Numbered from the stretch's first letter, positions 8,946 through 18,886 are shown. The stretch is 64,000 bases of DNA from Bacteroidales bacterium (GCA_030683155.1 JAUXMV010000079.1:62001-126000), one strand, 5' to 3'. The notes: a model not told the origin generated them from the letters alone. Numbers and translations are program-made.

Positions 8946-10286
8946 ATGAACATCATTATTGCCGGCGATGGCGAAGTTGGCTTACATCTTGCCGAATCGC
9001 TTGTTAACAGCAACCATAACATCACCATTATTGATCCTAACGAGGACCTTCTGAAAATGGTTGAGTCTCATTCTGATCTTATGACAATCAATGGCGACTC
9101 TACCTCCATCAGCGTTCTGCAACGAGCCAATGTACGAAAGTCAGATCTTTTAATTTCTGTTGTTCATGAGGAGCACATCAATCTGATGACTTGTATCCTT
9201 GCAAAAAAACTTGGAGCCAAAAAAGTAATTGCGCGCGTGAATACAATGGAAAACCTGAGTATCGAAAACAGAAAGATTTATCAGGAGCTGGGTATTGATG
9301 CATTGATTTCGCCTGAAGACATTGCAGCACAAGAAATAATTTCACTGCTCAAGCAAACCGCAGCAACGGAAGTTTTTGATTTTTCTGATGGCAAGCTTCA
9401 GCTATTTATGATCAAACTAGAATCTTCCGCTCCGGTTATCGATAAGTCTTTAAATGAAATTGCCAGCCAAAACAAAAACCTTGAATTCCGCGCTGTTGCT
9501 GTACACCGAAACAGAAAGACATTTATTCCAAGAGGAGAAGACACTTTTCTGAGTGGCGACCTTGCTTATGTAATTACAAAACCTGCTGCTATCGAACATT
9601 TGTTGAAGCTTGGTGGAAAAGTGCAGCACGACATCCATAATGTTATGATCATTGGCGGAGGACGTGTAGGACGTATTACAGCAAAAAAGCTTGAGAAAGA
9701 AATGAATATTAAGCTGATTGAGAGTGACAAGGAACGTTGTATGGTTCTTACAGATTATCTCGAAGAAACGCTTATCGTGAACGGTGACGCCCGCCACATT
9801 CAGTTACTCGAAGACGAAGATATCAGGAGTATGGACGCTTTCATTGCTGTTACGAACAACACCGAAACCAATATTTTAACCTGTTTGCATGCGCGAACAA
9901 ATGGCGTTAAAAAAACGATAGCACTCGTAGAAAACATTGATTATATTGATATTTCACAAAATATTGGTATTGATACAATTATAAACAAAAAACTGATTGC
10001 TGCAAGCTATATGGTGCGCTATACCATGGGCGCCGAGGTGACTTCGCTCAAATGCCTCAGTGGAATTGATGCAGATGCAATGGAGCTTATCGCACGGCCA
10101 GGTTCGGCGGTAACGAAAAAACCCATACATAAGCTCAGCATACCCGATGGAGCAATCATTGGCGGCCTTGTCCGTGGTGAGAAATCAATTATTGCCACAG
10201 GAGATGTTCAAATCCAGGAAAATGATAAGGTAGTAGTCTTTGCGCTTCCCGAAGCCTTGCATAAGGTTGAGAAACTCTTTCATTAA
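8946..10286 (+). CDS. trkA: Trk potassium uptake system NAD-binding subunit TrkA
   Basis: A 446-residue cytosolic protein made of two tandem RCK units. The first starts with a Rossmann motif MNIIIAGDGEVGLHLAESL, the second with MIIGGGRVGRITAKKLE near residue 235. Each is followed by a TrkA-C domain (SLNEIASQNKNLEFRAVAV and HKLSIPDGAIIGGLVRGE). It gates the TrkH potassium channel in response to NAD(H) and nucleotides. The gene starts 11 bases after the omega-amidase stop and 22 bases before trkH, so all four genes 6983-11772 may be one operon. Confidence 0.94.
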   Translation: MNIIIAGDGEVGLHLAESLVNSNHNITIIDPNEDLLKMVESHSDLMTINGDSTSISVLQRANVRKSDLLISVVHEEHINLMTCILAKKLGAKKVIARVNTMENLSIENRKIYQELGIDALISPEDIAAQEIISLLKQTAATEVFDFSDGKLQLFMIKLESSAPVIDKSLNEIASQNKNLEFRAVAVHRNRKTFIPRGEDTFLSGDLAYVITKPAAIEHLLKLGGKVQHDIHNVMIIGGGRVGRITAKKLEKEMNIKLIESDKERCMVLTDYLEETLIVNGDARHIQLLEDEDIRSMDAFIAVTNNTETNILTCLHARTNGVKKTIALVENIDYIDISQNIGIDTIINKKLIAASYMVRYTMGAEVTSLKCLSGIDADAMELIARPGSAVTKKPIHKLSIPDGAIIGGLVRGEKSIIATGDVQIQENDKVVVFALPEALHKVEKLFH

Positions 10287-10308
10287 TGCCTGAAAAACCT
10301 GCCAACCC

Positions 10309-11772
10309 ATGAGAAGTTTTTTTCGCGAAATTAACTTTGCTCTGATAGTTCGTATCATTGGATTTCTTTTGATGGTTGAAGGTGCATTTATGCTTTCTGC
10401 AGCTCCAGTTGAATGGTATTTCAGTGGTTATGACTCAAATAATCTTTTAATTTCGGGAATAGTAACATTAATTTCAGGGGCGCTGTTTTTCTTTTTGAAC
10501 GGGCGTACAAATAAAAACCTTGGGAAGCGTGAAGGCTACATCATTGTAACGTTCAGCTGGCTATTCATTTCTTTGTTTGGTTCTCTCCCCTATTATCTTG
10601 GAGCTGACATTCCGCGTTTCACAAATGCATTTTTTGAAACAATCTCTGGTTTTACGACCACAGGAGCCAGTATTCTTACTGACATCGAAGCCATGCCAAA
10701 AGGACTTTTATACTGGCGAAGTCTGACACACTGGATCGGGGGAATGGGAATCATCGTGCTTTCTGTTGCTATACTTCCGATACTTGGCATTGGTGGCATG
10801 CAGTTGTTTATGGCCGAGATGCCCGGCATCACCTATGACAAGTTGCATCCGCGAATCACATCAACAGCAAAGCGACTATGGGCAATTTATGTGCTACTGA
10901 CAGCGATGCAGTTTTTTATGCTTTGGGCAGGTGAAATGGATTGGTTTGAAGCCATTTGTCACACTTTTTCAACAATGGCTACAGGAGGATTTTCAACACG
11001 AAACAACAGTGTTGCAGCCTTTGGAGCTTATAGTCAGTATGTGATTATTGTTTTTATGTTTCTTGCAGGAACCAATTTTACACTGCACTATTTTGCCCTG
11101 CATGGTCAATTGAAAAAAGTTTTCACCAACGAGGAATTCAAGGGTTATATGTCGATCATTGGTGTTGTAACGATCATCGCAGCCATAGGATTGATAATCA
11201 GCCGGTCACTTACGCCAGAAACAGCTTTCAGAGACGCTCTTTTCACCGTTGTATCGATCCTTACAACCACAGGTTTTGCTACAGCAGACTACCTTTTATG
11301 GCCTGTAATTCTTTGGGTTATGATTTTCCTTTTGATGTTTATAGGTGGCAGCGCCGGATCAACCGGAGGTGGGATGAAGATTATCCGGCAAATGCTTTTG
11401 CTCAAAAACTCATATATGGAGCTGCGCCGTTCAATACATCCCAATGCGGTGTTGCCAGTAAAATTTAACAGAAAAAGTGTTCCTCAGGATATCATCTATA
11501 AAGTAATGGCTTTCTTTCTGATGTATATTTTGATTTTTGCTTTTGGTGTGCTTTTTCTGGCTGCGATTGGCATCGATTTTGAAACAGCCATTGGTGCATC
11601 CATTGCCAGTTTAGGTAATATCGGGCCAGGAATCGGCATGGTAGGACCTGTAGAGAATTTTGCTTTCATGCCCGATGCAGCCAAATGGTTTTTGTCATTA
11701 CTAATGTTGCTTGGCCGATTGGAGCTGTTTACTGTGTTGATGCTTTTCTCACCACATTTCTGGAGAAAATAA
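10309..11772 (+). CDS. trkH: Trk-type potassium transporter membrane subunit TrkH
   Basis: A 487-residue inner-membrane protein with about ten hydrophobic helices. The selectivity-filter repeats are visible as SGFTTTGASIL, STMATGGFSTRNNS, TTTGFATADY and SLGNIGPGIGMVG. The glycine-rich loop GGSAGSTGGGMKIIR, which forms the intramembrane gate, is intact. Length matches the family. It lies 22 bases after trkA; together they take up K+ and are K+ homeostasis partners to the antiporters upstream. The gene ends 17 bases before the convergent hypothetical gene. Confidence 0.95.
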   Translation: MRSFFREINFALIVRIIGFLLMVEGAFMLSAAPVEWYFSGYDSNNLLISGIVTLISGALFFFLNGRTNKNLGKREGYIIVTFSWLFISLFGSLPYYLGADIPRFTNAFFETISGFTTTGASILTDIEAMPKGLLYWRSLTHWIGGMGIIVLSVAILPILGIGGMQLFMAEMPGITYDKLHPRITSTAKRLWAIYVLLTAMQFFMLWAGEMDWFEAICHTFSTMATGGFSTRNNSVAAFGAYSQYVIIVFMFLAGTNFTLHYFALHGQLKKVFTNEEFKGYMSIIGVVTIIAAIGLIISRSLTPETAFRDALFTVVSILTTTGFATADYLLWPVILWVMIFLLMFIGGSAGSTGGGMKIIRQMLLLKNSYMELRRSIHPNAVLPVKFNRKSVPQDIIYKVMAFFLMYILIFAFGVLFLAAIGIDFETAIGASIASLGNIGPGIGMVGPVENFAFMPDAAKWFLSLLMLLGRLELFTVLMLFSPHFWRK

Positions 11773-11789
11773 ATCATGATGAAAAGGCA

Positions 11790-12182
11790 CTAAAGCTTTT
11801 CGGTTTCTTTCTTATTGTTTTCGGCATTGTTATTAAACTGAGCCTGATCATTTGAATAATCTTCAAGAATGGCAGACCTTAAAGCGTCAATTTGATTGGT
11901 AAGTTTATTGGTATGTGCCTCATTGCCAGCAATTCTTTCCGATATTTCTGACAAATGCTGCATAAGTCCCTTTTTGAATTTTTGAAGCTGCTCCTCGGTT
12001 TTGGAGTATATGACCGAATCATGTTCATGCATCTTTTCCTCAAGATCATTCATTTTTTGCTGATTATTTCGTCTGTGAATCGAAAATAAAACAAGACCAA
12101 ACAAAGAGGAAATTGTTGCTAAAAGCGTTACTATCCATGGAATCCAGGATAATTCGTTGAAGTTGAAATATAGCATCGACAT
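11790..12182 (-). CDS. Small membrane-anchored coiled-coil protein
   Basis: A 130-residue protein I do not recognise. Residues ~12-34 form one membrane helix (WIPWIVTLLATISSLFGLVL), with the basic patch HRRN behind it on the cytosolic side. Residues ~40-110 are charged with heptad-like hydrophobic spacing and probably form a coiled coil. The tail is Asn/Gln/Lys-rich. The start may be Met1 or Met3; no Shine-Dalgarno site decides. It lies alone on the minus strand between trkH and the glycosyltransferase genes. Function unknown; a membrane-tethered scaffold is only a guess. Confidence 0.6.
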   Translation of the reverse strand: MSMLYFNFNELSWIPWIVTLLATISSLFGLVLFSIHRRNNQQKMNDLEEKMHEHDSVIYSKTEEQLQKFKKGLMQHLSEISERIAGNEAHTNKLTNQIDALRSAILEDYSNDQAQFNNNAENNKKETEKL

Positions 12183-12409
12183 GGTTAGGAAATTTTTAAA
12201 AGCAAAGTAATGAGAAGACCAAAATTAAGGAGAATTTTGGATAATCATTGTAATTTTCTTTTTAAGTCGTTTCCATTCTTTCAGTTAGCAGGAAACAATA
12301 AAACAATTGACCCCTCTAAAAGTGCCTCTATACTTAATTTGAAAAGCTTTTGCTGCTTATGTCTGGGACTTGTCAATAAAACCAGTGTTTAGGGAGCAAA
12401 TCTTTTTTC

Positions 12410-12417
12410 TACTTTTG
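12410..12417 (+). promoter_or_regulatory. -7 element upstream of glycosyltransferase gene
   Basis: TACTTTTG matches TAnnTTTG, 17 bases before the ATG at 12435. No clear -33 box. The remaining gap 12183-12409 shows nothing else supported. Confidence 0.45.
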
Positions 12418-12434
12418 ATGACCGAAATTTGCTT

Positions 12435-13214
12435 ATGAAGTCATTATCAGTCGCAGTTATCACACTTAACGAAGAAAAAAACATCCGGCGTTGTCTTTCA
12501 TCGATTGTCCATTTGGCTGATGAAATTGTGGTGATCGACTCATTTTCGACTGACCAAACAGAAGCAATTTGTTCTGAATTTAGTGTTCAATTTGAAAAAC
12601 ATGTTTTTGAAGGGTATATCCAGCAAAAAAATTACGCGTTGAGCCGTTGCAAAAATGATTTTGTACTCTCACTTGATGCCGACGAAGCAATTTCAGAAAA
12701 GCTTGCACATTCAATTTTTGAAGAAAAAAAGAAAGGCTTTCCTTACAGTGCTTATAGCATGAACCGGCTTACGAACTACTGCGGCCAATGGATAAGGCAC
12801 TGCGGATGGTATCCTGATGTGAAACTACGGCTTTTTGACAAACAAATTGGACACTGGGGCGGCACCAATCCGCACGATAAATTTATTTTGAAAAACCTTA
12901 ATACTGAGATTTCACATCTAAGCGGCGATATTTTACATTACTCCTATTACAAAATTGAAGAACACTATAAGCAAGCCGGCCATTTTGCAACCGTTGCGGC
13001 TAAAGCACTTCATTCAAATGGAAAACGTTCATCCCTGCCTTTGGCTACAATTAAAACCATTGCAAAATTTATCCGCAATTATTTTATCAAGGCAGGCTTT
13101 TTAGATGGTAAAAACGGCTTCACAATCAGTAAAATCAGCGCGCTTGAAACATGGTGGAAATATACCCGACTGATCCGTTTAAACAATAAAAATCTCGTTA
13201 ATGACAAAGGTTAA
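12435..13214 (+). CDS. Family 2 glycosyltransferase (WaaE/KdtX-like)
   Basis: A ~259-residue cytosolic GT-A enzyme. It has the N-terminal SVAVITLNEEKNIRRCL, a nucleotide-binding VVIDSFSTD, the metal-binding DAD in LSLDADEAI, and WYPDVKLRLFDK typical of the LPS core beta-1,4-glucosyltransferase (WaaE/KdtX) group. It is expected to add a sugar to lipid A core or a related envelope glycan. I place the start at the ATG at 12435; an in-frame TTG six bases upstream is less likely. Its 3' end overlaps the next gene by 14 bases. Confidence 0.85.
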   Translation: MKSLSVAVITLNEEKNIRRCLSSIVHLADEIVVIDSFSTDQTEAICSEFSVQFEKHVFEGYIQQKNYALSRCKNDFVLSLDADEAISEKLAHSIFEEKKKGFPYSAYSMNRLTNYCGQWIRHCGWYPDVKLRLFDKQIGHWGGTNPHDKFILKNLNTEISHLSGDILHYSYYKIEEHYKQAGHFATVAAKALHSNGKRSSLPLATIKTIAKFIRNYFIKAGFLDGKNGFTISKISALETWWKYTRLIRLNNKNLVNDKG

Positions 13215-14406
13215 AAGGATCATTGATAAAAATCCGGGGTTTAAAGCTATTTACCTTTTGTACTTTGCTGTTGTATTGCTCGCAAGCCTCCATAAGCTGT
13301 ACTTTACCGAAACACCTTTCAATAATTTTGAGATTTTTCGCTATTCATTTTACCATTTATTGCAAAACAATGATCCATATTTAGCATACCCCGAATTCTA
13401 TTTCGATCTTTTCAAATACAATCCCAGCTTTGCTTTGCTAATGGCGCCATTCTGGCACCTTCCCAAATCCATTGGTGTAATCATTTGGAATCTGATAAAT
13501 GCCCTTTTGCCTGTTTTTGCTATCGATCGATTAAAGCTTGAAACAAAAGAGAAAGTCTTTTTTTCACTTTTTATCCTCATCGAAATGATCACATCAATTC
13601 AAAATGCACAAAGCAATGGCTTGATGCTTGGACTGATGATGCTAACCTTTGTTTTTCTTGAAAAAAACAAGCCGCTTTATGCTGCAATTGTCATGCTGCC
13701 GGGCTTTTTCATCAAGTTATTTGCCGCTGGGGTTTCACTCATTGCTTTCCTTAAACCTGCACCCAAAACGTTTATCCTTTGGTCGATTATTTTAGGAGTT
13801 CTCATCGGCTTGGCTCCTGCGATGTTTATTGGTTTCGACGGACTTTTACATCAATACCAAAGTTGGTTGAAACTTTTGGCTACCGACAAGGCTCATGAAC
13901 TGAATTACTCGCTGATGACTTTTGCAGAACGTAGTTTGGGCATCATATTACCACATTATTTTTATCTGGCCGGCGGACTTATCTTGCTTTTACTGCCTTT
14001 GATTAAAATTAACAATTACAAAAACACAAACTGGCGAATGACCTATCTATCAGCAATTTTGGTTTGGGTAGTAATATTTAACCACAAAGCTGAGTCCCCT
14101 ACATTTGTGATTGCTATGGCAGGTGCTGCGCTTTGGTTTATCGCTTCCGGAAAAAATTATTTCAGATTAAGCATGATTATTATTGTATTCATTTTCACTG
14201 GCTTAACTGCAACTGACCTATTTCCTTATGAGATACGCGAAAATTTTATTAAACCATTCGCTATAAAAGTTTTACCTTGCATCATGTTGTTCATTTTTAT
14301 ACTGTTCGATTTGCTTTCCGGCAACTTTTCCGGTCAAGTACAAAATGATGATTTGGGTCAGAAAACAGCGGATGAAAATGAAAATGCTGATTTAATATAC
14401 AAATAG
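13201..14406 (+). CDS. Multi-spanning GT-C-like protein (GT87/DUF2029 type)
   Basis: A 401-residue membrane protein with roughly ten hydrophobic helices. The segment FEIFRYSFYHLLQNNDPYLAYP and the downstream FKYNPSFALLMAPFWHLP resemble the GT87/DUF2029 family of polyprenyl-phosphate-sugar mannosyltransferases, in which the extracytoplasmic loop after helix 1 carries the acidic active-site residue. The overlap with the family 2 glycosyltransferase suggests the two act on the same envelope glycan. The donor and acceptor cannot be told from sequence. The C-terminal ~20 residues are acidic and hydrophilic. Confidence 0.75.
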   Translation: MTKVKRIIDKNPGFKAIYLLYFAVVLLASLHKLYFTETPFNNFEIFRYSFYHLLQNNDPYLAYPEFYFDLFKYNPSFALLMAPFWHLPKSIGVIIWNLINALLPVFAIDRLKLETKEKVFFSLFILIEMITSIQNAQSNGLMLGLMMLTFVFLEKNKPLYAAIVMLPGFFIKLFAAGVSLIAFLKPAPKTFILWSIILGVLIGLAPAMFIGFDGLLHQYQSWLKLLATDKAHELNYSLMTFAERSLGIILPHYFYLAGGLILLLLPLIKINNYKNTNWRMTYLSAILVWVVIFNHKAESPTFVIAMAGAALWFIASGKNYFRLSMIIIVFIFTGLTATDLFPYEIRENFIKPFAIKVLPCIMLFIFILFDLLSGNFSGQVQNDDLGQKTADENENADLIYK

Positions 14407-14426
14407 ATTTTTTAAATAAACCCTGC

Positions 14427-15425
14427 ATGAAAGAAACTGATAAATGGCTGGTGGTTGTTAATCCAAAAGCTGGAACAGGCAAATGTGAAAAAGACTGGCC
14501 GCAAATTCGGGAGTTACTTGTTAAAGAAGGTTTTTCTTTTATAAGTGTTTTGACAGAACATCAATTTCATGCCATCGAAATAACCCGAAATATGGTCAAT
14601 GAGCTTGGCTTCACAAAAGTAATTGCTGTGGGTGGCGATGGAACTTTGAATGAAGTCGTAAACGGCATTTTTCAACAAACACGTTTTGCCACAACGGATA
14701 TCACATTGGGAATGATTACTGTAGGCACAGGAAATGATTGGGGACGCATGTATCAGTTTCCTTTAAAATATGAAAAAGCCATCCGTATTTTGCGAAATCA
14801 ACGGACATTTATTCAGGATGTAGGAAAAGTAAAATACCGCTATGAAGCAGAAGACAAAAGCCGTTATTTCATCAATATGGCAGGCATGGGCTATGACGCT
14901 CTTGTAGCAAAAAAAACAAACTTGATGAAAGCAAAGGGTAAAGGTGGTGCCTTAACCTACCTTTTCAATCTGGTGACAGGATTATTTCAGTACGAAAATG
15001 TTCAGCTCAGCATTATTATTGATGGCGTAGAAGCGGTAAACGATAAGGTCTTCAGCATGAGCATCGGTATTTGCAGATACAATGGAGGAGGCATGATGCA
15101 GTTGCCAAAAGCCATTCCCGATGATGGTCTTTTTGATATGACAGTAATTCGTCAGACAACCAAAATGCGGGTTGTCAGAAACCTTAAAAAGCTTTATGAC
15201 GGTACCTTTATCAGCATGCCTGAGGTAGATACATTCACTGGAAAGCAAATCAGCATTACTTCCACACCAAGGCATTCCATTTTTCTGGAAACTGATGGCG
15301 AATCTCTCGGCAGTTCACCCCTCGACTTTACCATTGTGCCGGCTGGCGTGAAATTGATTGTTCGCAAGAAAGCCCTGAAAGCCTTTGGGAAACAAATAAC
15401 TGAAGAAGAAGAAAAAGAAGACTAA
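14427..15425 (+). CDS. Diacylglycerol kinase-family lipid kinase (YegS/DgkB-like)
   Basis: A 332-residue protein with the diacylglycerol kinase catalytic fold: phosphate-binding VVNPKAGTGK at the N-terminus and the signature AVGGDGTLNEVVNGIF near residue 70. Further conserved segments are GMITVGTGNDWGR and TDGESLGSSPLDF. It phosphorylates a lipid such as diacylglycerol or a related membrane lipid using ATP. The C-terminus is short and highly charged (EEEEKED). It follows the GT87-like gene by 20 bases and likely shares its transcript; diacylglycerol recycling from envelope glycan synthesis is a plausible link. Confidence 0.88.
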   Translation: MKETDKWLVVVNPKAGTGKCEKDWPQIRELLVKEGFSFISVLTEHQFHAIEITRNMVNELGFTKVIAVGGDGTLNEVVNGIFQQTRFATTDITLGMITVGTGNDWGRMYQFPLKYEKAIRILRNQRTFIQDVGKVKYRYEAEDKSRYFINMAGMGYDALVAKKTNLMKAKGKGGALTYLFNLVTGLFQYENVQLSIIIDGVEAVNDKVFSMSIGICRYNGGGMMQLPKAIPDDGLFDMTVIRQTTKMRVVRNLKKLYDGTFISMPEVDTFTGKQISITSTPRHSIFLETDGESLGSSPLDFTIVPAGVKLIVRKKALKAFGKQITEEEEKED

Positions 15426-15608
15426 AACTGTATTCATCACCCTGTCAAAGCAGAAAATTGGATTCGGAAATTGCTTTAATTTAAGGCATGAACATAAGCA
15501 ATTAAAAAAATCTTGAATTAAATAAATGCGCTATTTTTTTTCGCAACCGATTGCTATTCAAATCTACTTTAATTAACTGATTAGCTATTTTTGCTCCTTT
15601 GGTTTTTG

Positions 15609-15616
15609 TAAATTTG
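15609..15616 (+). promoter_or_regulatory. Candidate -7 element of the GT-C / pgk transcript
   Basis: TAAATTTG fits TAnnTTTG, 22 bases before the ATG at 15639. A TTTTTG run at 15588-15593 lies at 15 bases, shorter than usual for -33. The rest of 15426-15608 is AT-rich without other signals. Confidence 0.4.
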
Positions 15617-15638
15617 TAGCGCTGAAATAGGGCAGTGC

Positions 15639-17624
15639 ATGAACGAAAAAAAATCCGTATCAGTCAATAAAACAGAACTTAGTATAGTATTTCTGATATT
15701 ATCAGCACTTAGCATTGTATTTTTCAGCGCTAGCATTTTTCAGTTTCCATCACACCTTCATGCCTGGACACAAAGTGACCGCTATGCACTTGCCATCGGA
15801 TATGTGGATAATGGCATGGCACTTTTTTTACCCTCCACCAACAACCTGCACCCAAAATATCCTCCTGCAAAGCCACTTAATAATCCAAAAGGAATTACCA
15901 AAGCTGACCTGCCTGTCGTAGAATATATCAGTGCTGCAGTAATGAAAATCACTGGTAAAAACCATCCTTTCATATTCAGAATCACTACTTTACTTATTGG
16001 TCTGGCTGGCTTAATGTTTCTCTTTGCGCTCTTTCGAAAAAGTGGCGGAAGCTTTATACTTTCATTGTTGACTGTGCTCTTTGCCTTTTTTGCCCCGGCA
16101 TTCACATACTACCTCAATGGTTTTATTCCAAGTATTCCGGCTTTATCTTTTGCGTTGGCAGCAATTTTCTTCTATACATCCTATCTGCAAAACAACCGTT
16201 TCAGCAATTTTGCCATCTCTGTGGGTCTTTTCTGTCTGGCAGCACTCATCCGACCGCCATTTATCATGCCATTGATTGCTGTAATAATGGTTCAGATTTT
16301 TTTCGGCTTCAGAAAAGGCAAAAATCTAAAAAATGAAATCATTGCTGCAACTTCGGGTTTATTTGTTTTTGGCGTTTTTCAAATTTATAATTTTTGGTTG
16401 GGACAAAATTTTGGATCACTTTTTATCAGCAATCTGATGCCTGCCGGTAATATTGCCGAATTCATTGATCTGACAGCTTTATCTTGGAATAAATGGAAGT
16501 TTGAGTATTTCAGCGAAGTTCACTATGCGCTTATGATTACTGCGGGCTTGCTGCTTTTTCTGTTTCGTAAGAAACTAAAAGACAAAGTTTTTGGAAGATT
16601 GGCGCTTATAGCAACACTAACTTTGCTGGCCTCTTTTGTTTATCTTTTTGCCATGGCGCTGCAATTTCCAAACCATGATTACTATTTTCTTGACAGCTTT
16701 TTCCTTCCATTGATTTTGCTCACCGGAACCGGATTTGCATTGCCGGCATCAGATTCAATTTTAAGAAAAATCATTCTTACACTTGTCACCATTGTTGCCG
16801 GTATCTTAATGTTCAATGCAAGTAGAGCGGTTCAAAAAGCCCGTTACACAACACACAGCTGGGACAGAACAGAAATGATCCGTCAGCTTTTTGAAGGCAG
16901 TTCTGATTTGCTTGCAGAAAATCAAATCCCTCTCGATGCCAAAATACTTGTTTTGGACGCATATACCAGCAATGTGCCCTTGCTTTTGCTCAACCGCAAA
17001 GGCTATACTGTCATTAACACCGATTCTACGGAATTAGCCGAAGGCTTAAAAAGCATTTTTGACTATATCGCCATTCCAAACAGAACCCTCGCAAGTGATG
17101 TGATCAGAAATTACCCGAGCTTATCACAATGGCTTGTTCCTGTGGCCAACAATGGAAAAATCGGCCTGTTTTCTCTTGATAAATCTGCTGCAGAAAAACC
17201 ATTCATTGAGCTGCTTATGCCAGACAAACTTCATTTGGTTTATGCTGAACAAGACAGCACAATGTCTTGCCTTAAACCTGATGATGCTTTTCTTCCATTG
17301 ATTGACACAACATTTTCATTTCAGAATAATAGTGACTTTTCGATCCTGTTCGAAAGTTTTGCCACTTCAGAACAAGCAATAAACGGACTTCATTTTGTGC
17401 TGGATATAACTTCAGAAGATGGCTCCCGCCATTACGACAGCTTCCCTCTTTCACCTTTTTTTGAGGGGAATAAGTCTGTCGCAAAGATGGAGGTGTTTCT
17501 CAATATTCCATCAATAAATCAAGTAGATACAAAATTAAAATGTTACATTTGGAACCCCGGTAAAAACGAAATTTGTTTCAACAAAAACAGGCTATATTTT
17601 ACAAAATACGATTCACATAAATAA
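15639..17624 (+). CDS. Large multi-spanning glycosyltransferase-like membrane protein
   Basis: A 661-residue protein. Residues ~15-400 hold about ten membrane helices. The first loop HAWTQSDRYALAIGYVDNG has the position and Asp residues typical of GT-C enzymes of the GT39/GT83 (PMT/ArnT) superfamily. The C-terminal ~250 residues are soluble, probably periplasmic, and of no family I recognise. A role in transferring a sugar from a polyprenyl-phosphate donor to an envelope glycan is inferred. It starts a likely two-gene transcript with pgk, only 10 bases downstream, an odd pairing of envelope and glycolysis genes. Confidence 0.7.
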   Translation: MNEKKSVSVNKTELSIVFLILSALSIVFFSASIFQFPSHLHAWTQSDRYALAIGYVDNGMALFLPSTNNLHPKYPPAKPLNNPKGITKADLPVVEYISAAVMKITGKNHPFIFRITTLLIGLAGLMFLFALFRKSGGSFILSLLTVLFAFFAPAFTYYLNGFIPSIPALSFALAAIFFYTSYLQNNRFSNFAISVGLFCLAALIRPPFIMPLIAVIMVQIFFGFRKGKNLKNEIIAATSGLFVFGVFQIYNFWLGQNFGSLFISNLMPAGNIAEFIDLTALSWNKWKFEYFSEVHYALMITAGLLLFLFRKKLKDKVFGRLALIATLTLLASFVYLFAMALQFPNHDYYFLDSFFLPLILLTGTGFALPASDSILRKIILTLVTIVAGILMFNASRAVQKARYTTHSWDRTEMIRQLFEGSSDLLAENQIPLDAKILVLDAYTSNVPLLLLNRKGYTVINTDSTELAEGLKSIFDYIAIPNRTLASDVIRNYPSLSQWLVPVANNGKIGLFSLDKSAAEKPFIELLMPDKLHLVYAEQDSTMSCLKPDDAFLPLIDTTFSFQNNSDFSILFESFATSEQAINGLHFVLDITSEDGSRHYDSFPLSPFFEGNKSVAKMEVFLNIPSINQVDTKLKCYIWNPGKNEICFNKNRLYFTKYDSHK

Positions 17625-17634
17625 TTAAATCACA

Positions 17635-18831
17635 ATGAAAAACATTGATCAGTACAATCTCAAGGGCAAGCGCGTAATTGTTCGGGTTGATTTCAACGTT
17701 CCGCTGAACGAAAAATTTGAAATCACCGATGACACACGCATCAGAGCTGCCATTCCTACAATCAAGAAAATCCTTTCAACAGGAGGTTCTGTCATTCTTA
17801 TGTCGCATTTTGGCCGTCCGAAAGATGGTCCGGACGACAAATATTCTTTGCGTCACATCCTTGCAGATCTTGAAGCCAAATTAGGTTTGAAAGTTAAGTT
17901 TGCTGACGACTGCGTTGGTGCTCAAGCAATGGAAATGGCAGAAAAACTTCAGTCTGGCGAAGTAATGCTGCTCGAAAATCTTCGTTTTCACAAAGAAGAA
18001 ACCAAAGGAGATGAAGTATTCGCCAAGAAACTGGCATTGCTTGCAGACGTATACATTAATGATGCTTTCGGAACAGCACACCGCGCTCATGCCTCAACAG
18101 CCATTATCGCTAGATTTTTCCCGGGAGCGAGTCTTTTCGGATATCTCATGCAGGACGAGGTTTCAAACCTTGAAAAAGTCACTAAAAATCCTGAGAGGCC
18201 TTTCACAGCAGTGCTCGGCGGCGCAAAAGTTTCGGGCAAAATTGAAATCATCAATAACCTGCTCGATAAAGTTGATAATTTAATTATTGGCGGCGGCATG
18301 ATGTTTACTTTCATCAAAGCAATGGGAGGCAAAGTTGGTAACTCATTGGTTGAAGAAGACCTTGTAGAAACTGCCCTCAACGCAATCAATAAAGCCAAAG
18401 CCAACGGCGTTAATCTTTTGATTCCAACCGACACTATCGCTGCCAATGCTTTCAGCAATGATGCCGAATACAAAACATGCAAGGCCGGCGAAATACCTGA
18501 TGGATGGATGGGACTGGATATCGGACATGATACCATAAAAACCTTCACAGAAACAATTGTAAATTCAAAAACTATTCTCTGGAACGGCCCGATGGGCGTG
18601 TTTGAGTTCACGAATTTTGCTACAGGAACAAGAGATATTGCAAATGCTATTGCAAAGGCTACTGCAAGCGGAACATATTCCCTTGTCGGCGGTGGTGATT
18701 CAGTTGCAGCTGTAAACAAATATGATCTTGCGGACAAAGTGAGCTATGTTTCAACTGGTGGTGGCGCAATGCTCGAATATATTGAAGGGAAAGAACTTCC
18801 GGGCGTGAAAGCCATTCTCGAAGGCGTATAG
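17635..18831 (+). CDS. pgk: Phosphoglycerate kinase
   Basis: A 398-residue enzyme of normal length that transfers a phosphate from 1,3-bisphosphoglycerate to ADP in glycolysis. Substrate residues appear in [17 protein letters not shown] and [14 protein letters not shown]. Nucleotide-binding motifs are [11 protein letters not shown] and the C-terminal GGGDSVAAV with [13 protein letters not shown]. It is cytosolic. It ends in a strong bidirectional terminator shared with hydE. A long antisense open frame covers 18087-18737 but is only a shadow of this gene. Confidence 0.98.
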   Translation: MKNIDQYNLKGKRVIVRVDFNVPLNEKFEITDDTRIRAAIPTIKKILSTGGSVILMSHFGRPKDGPDDKYSLRHILADLEAKLGLKVKFADDCVGAQAMEMAEKLQSGEVMLLENLRFHKEETKGDEVFAKKLALLADVYINDAFGTAHRAHASTAIIARFFPGASLFGYLMQDEVSNLEKVTKNPERPFTAVLGGAKVSGKIEIINNLLDKVDNLIIGGGMMFTFIKAMGGKVGNSLVEEDLVETALNAINKAKANGVNLLIPTDTIAANAFSNDAEYKTCKAGEIPDGWMGLDIGHDTIKTFTETIVNSKTILWNGPMGVFEFTNFATGTRDIANAIAKATASGTYSLVGGGDSVAAVNKYDLADKVSYVSTGGGAMLEYIEGKELPGVKAILEGV

Positions 18832-18853
18832 AAAGACCCCTTTTTATAAAAAA

Positions 18854-18886
18854 ACACGGGACATTCTTTTTGTTCCGTGTTTTTTT
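18854..18886. terminator. Bidirectional terminator between pgk and hydE
   Basis: ACACGGGACA (18854-18863) pairs with TGTTCCGTGT (18871-18880), one G-U pair, eight-base loop or less. It is followed by seven Ts on the plus strand and preceded by a run of As, which is a T tract on the minus strand. It can end both the pgk transcript and the hydrogenase maturation transcript coming from the right. Confidence 0.85.

Noticed and set aside
18087-18737. 216-codon open frame antisense to pgk
   Set aside because: It lies entirely within a well-conserved pgk; composition follows the third-codon pattern of the other strand, and no family is recognised.
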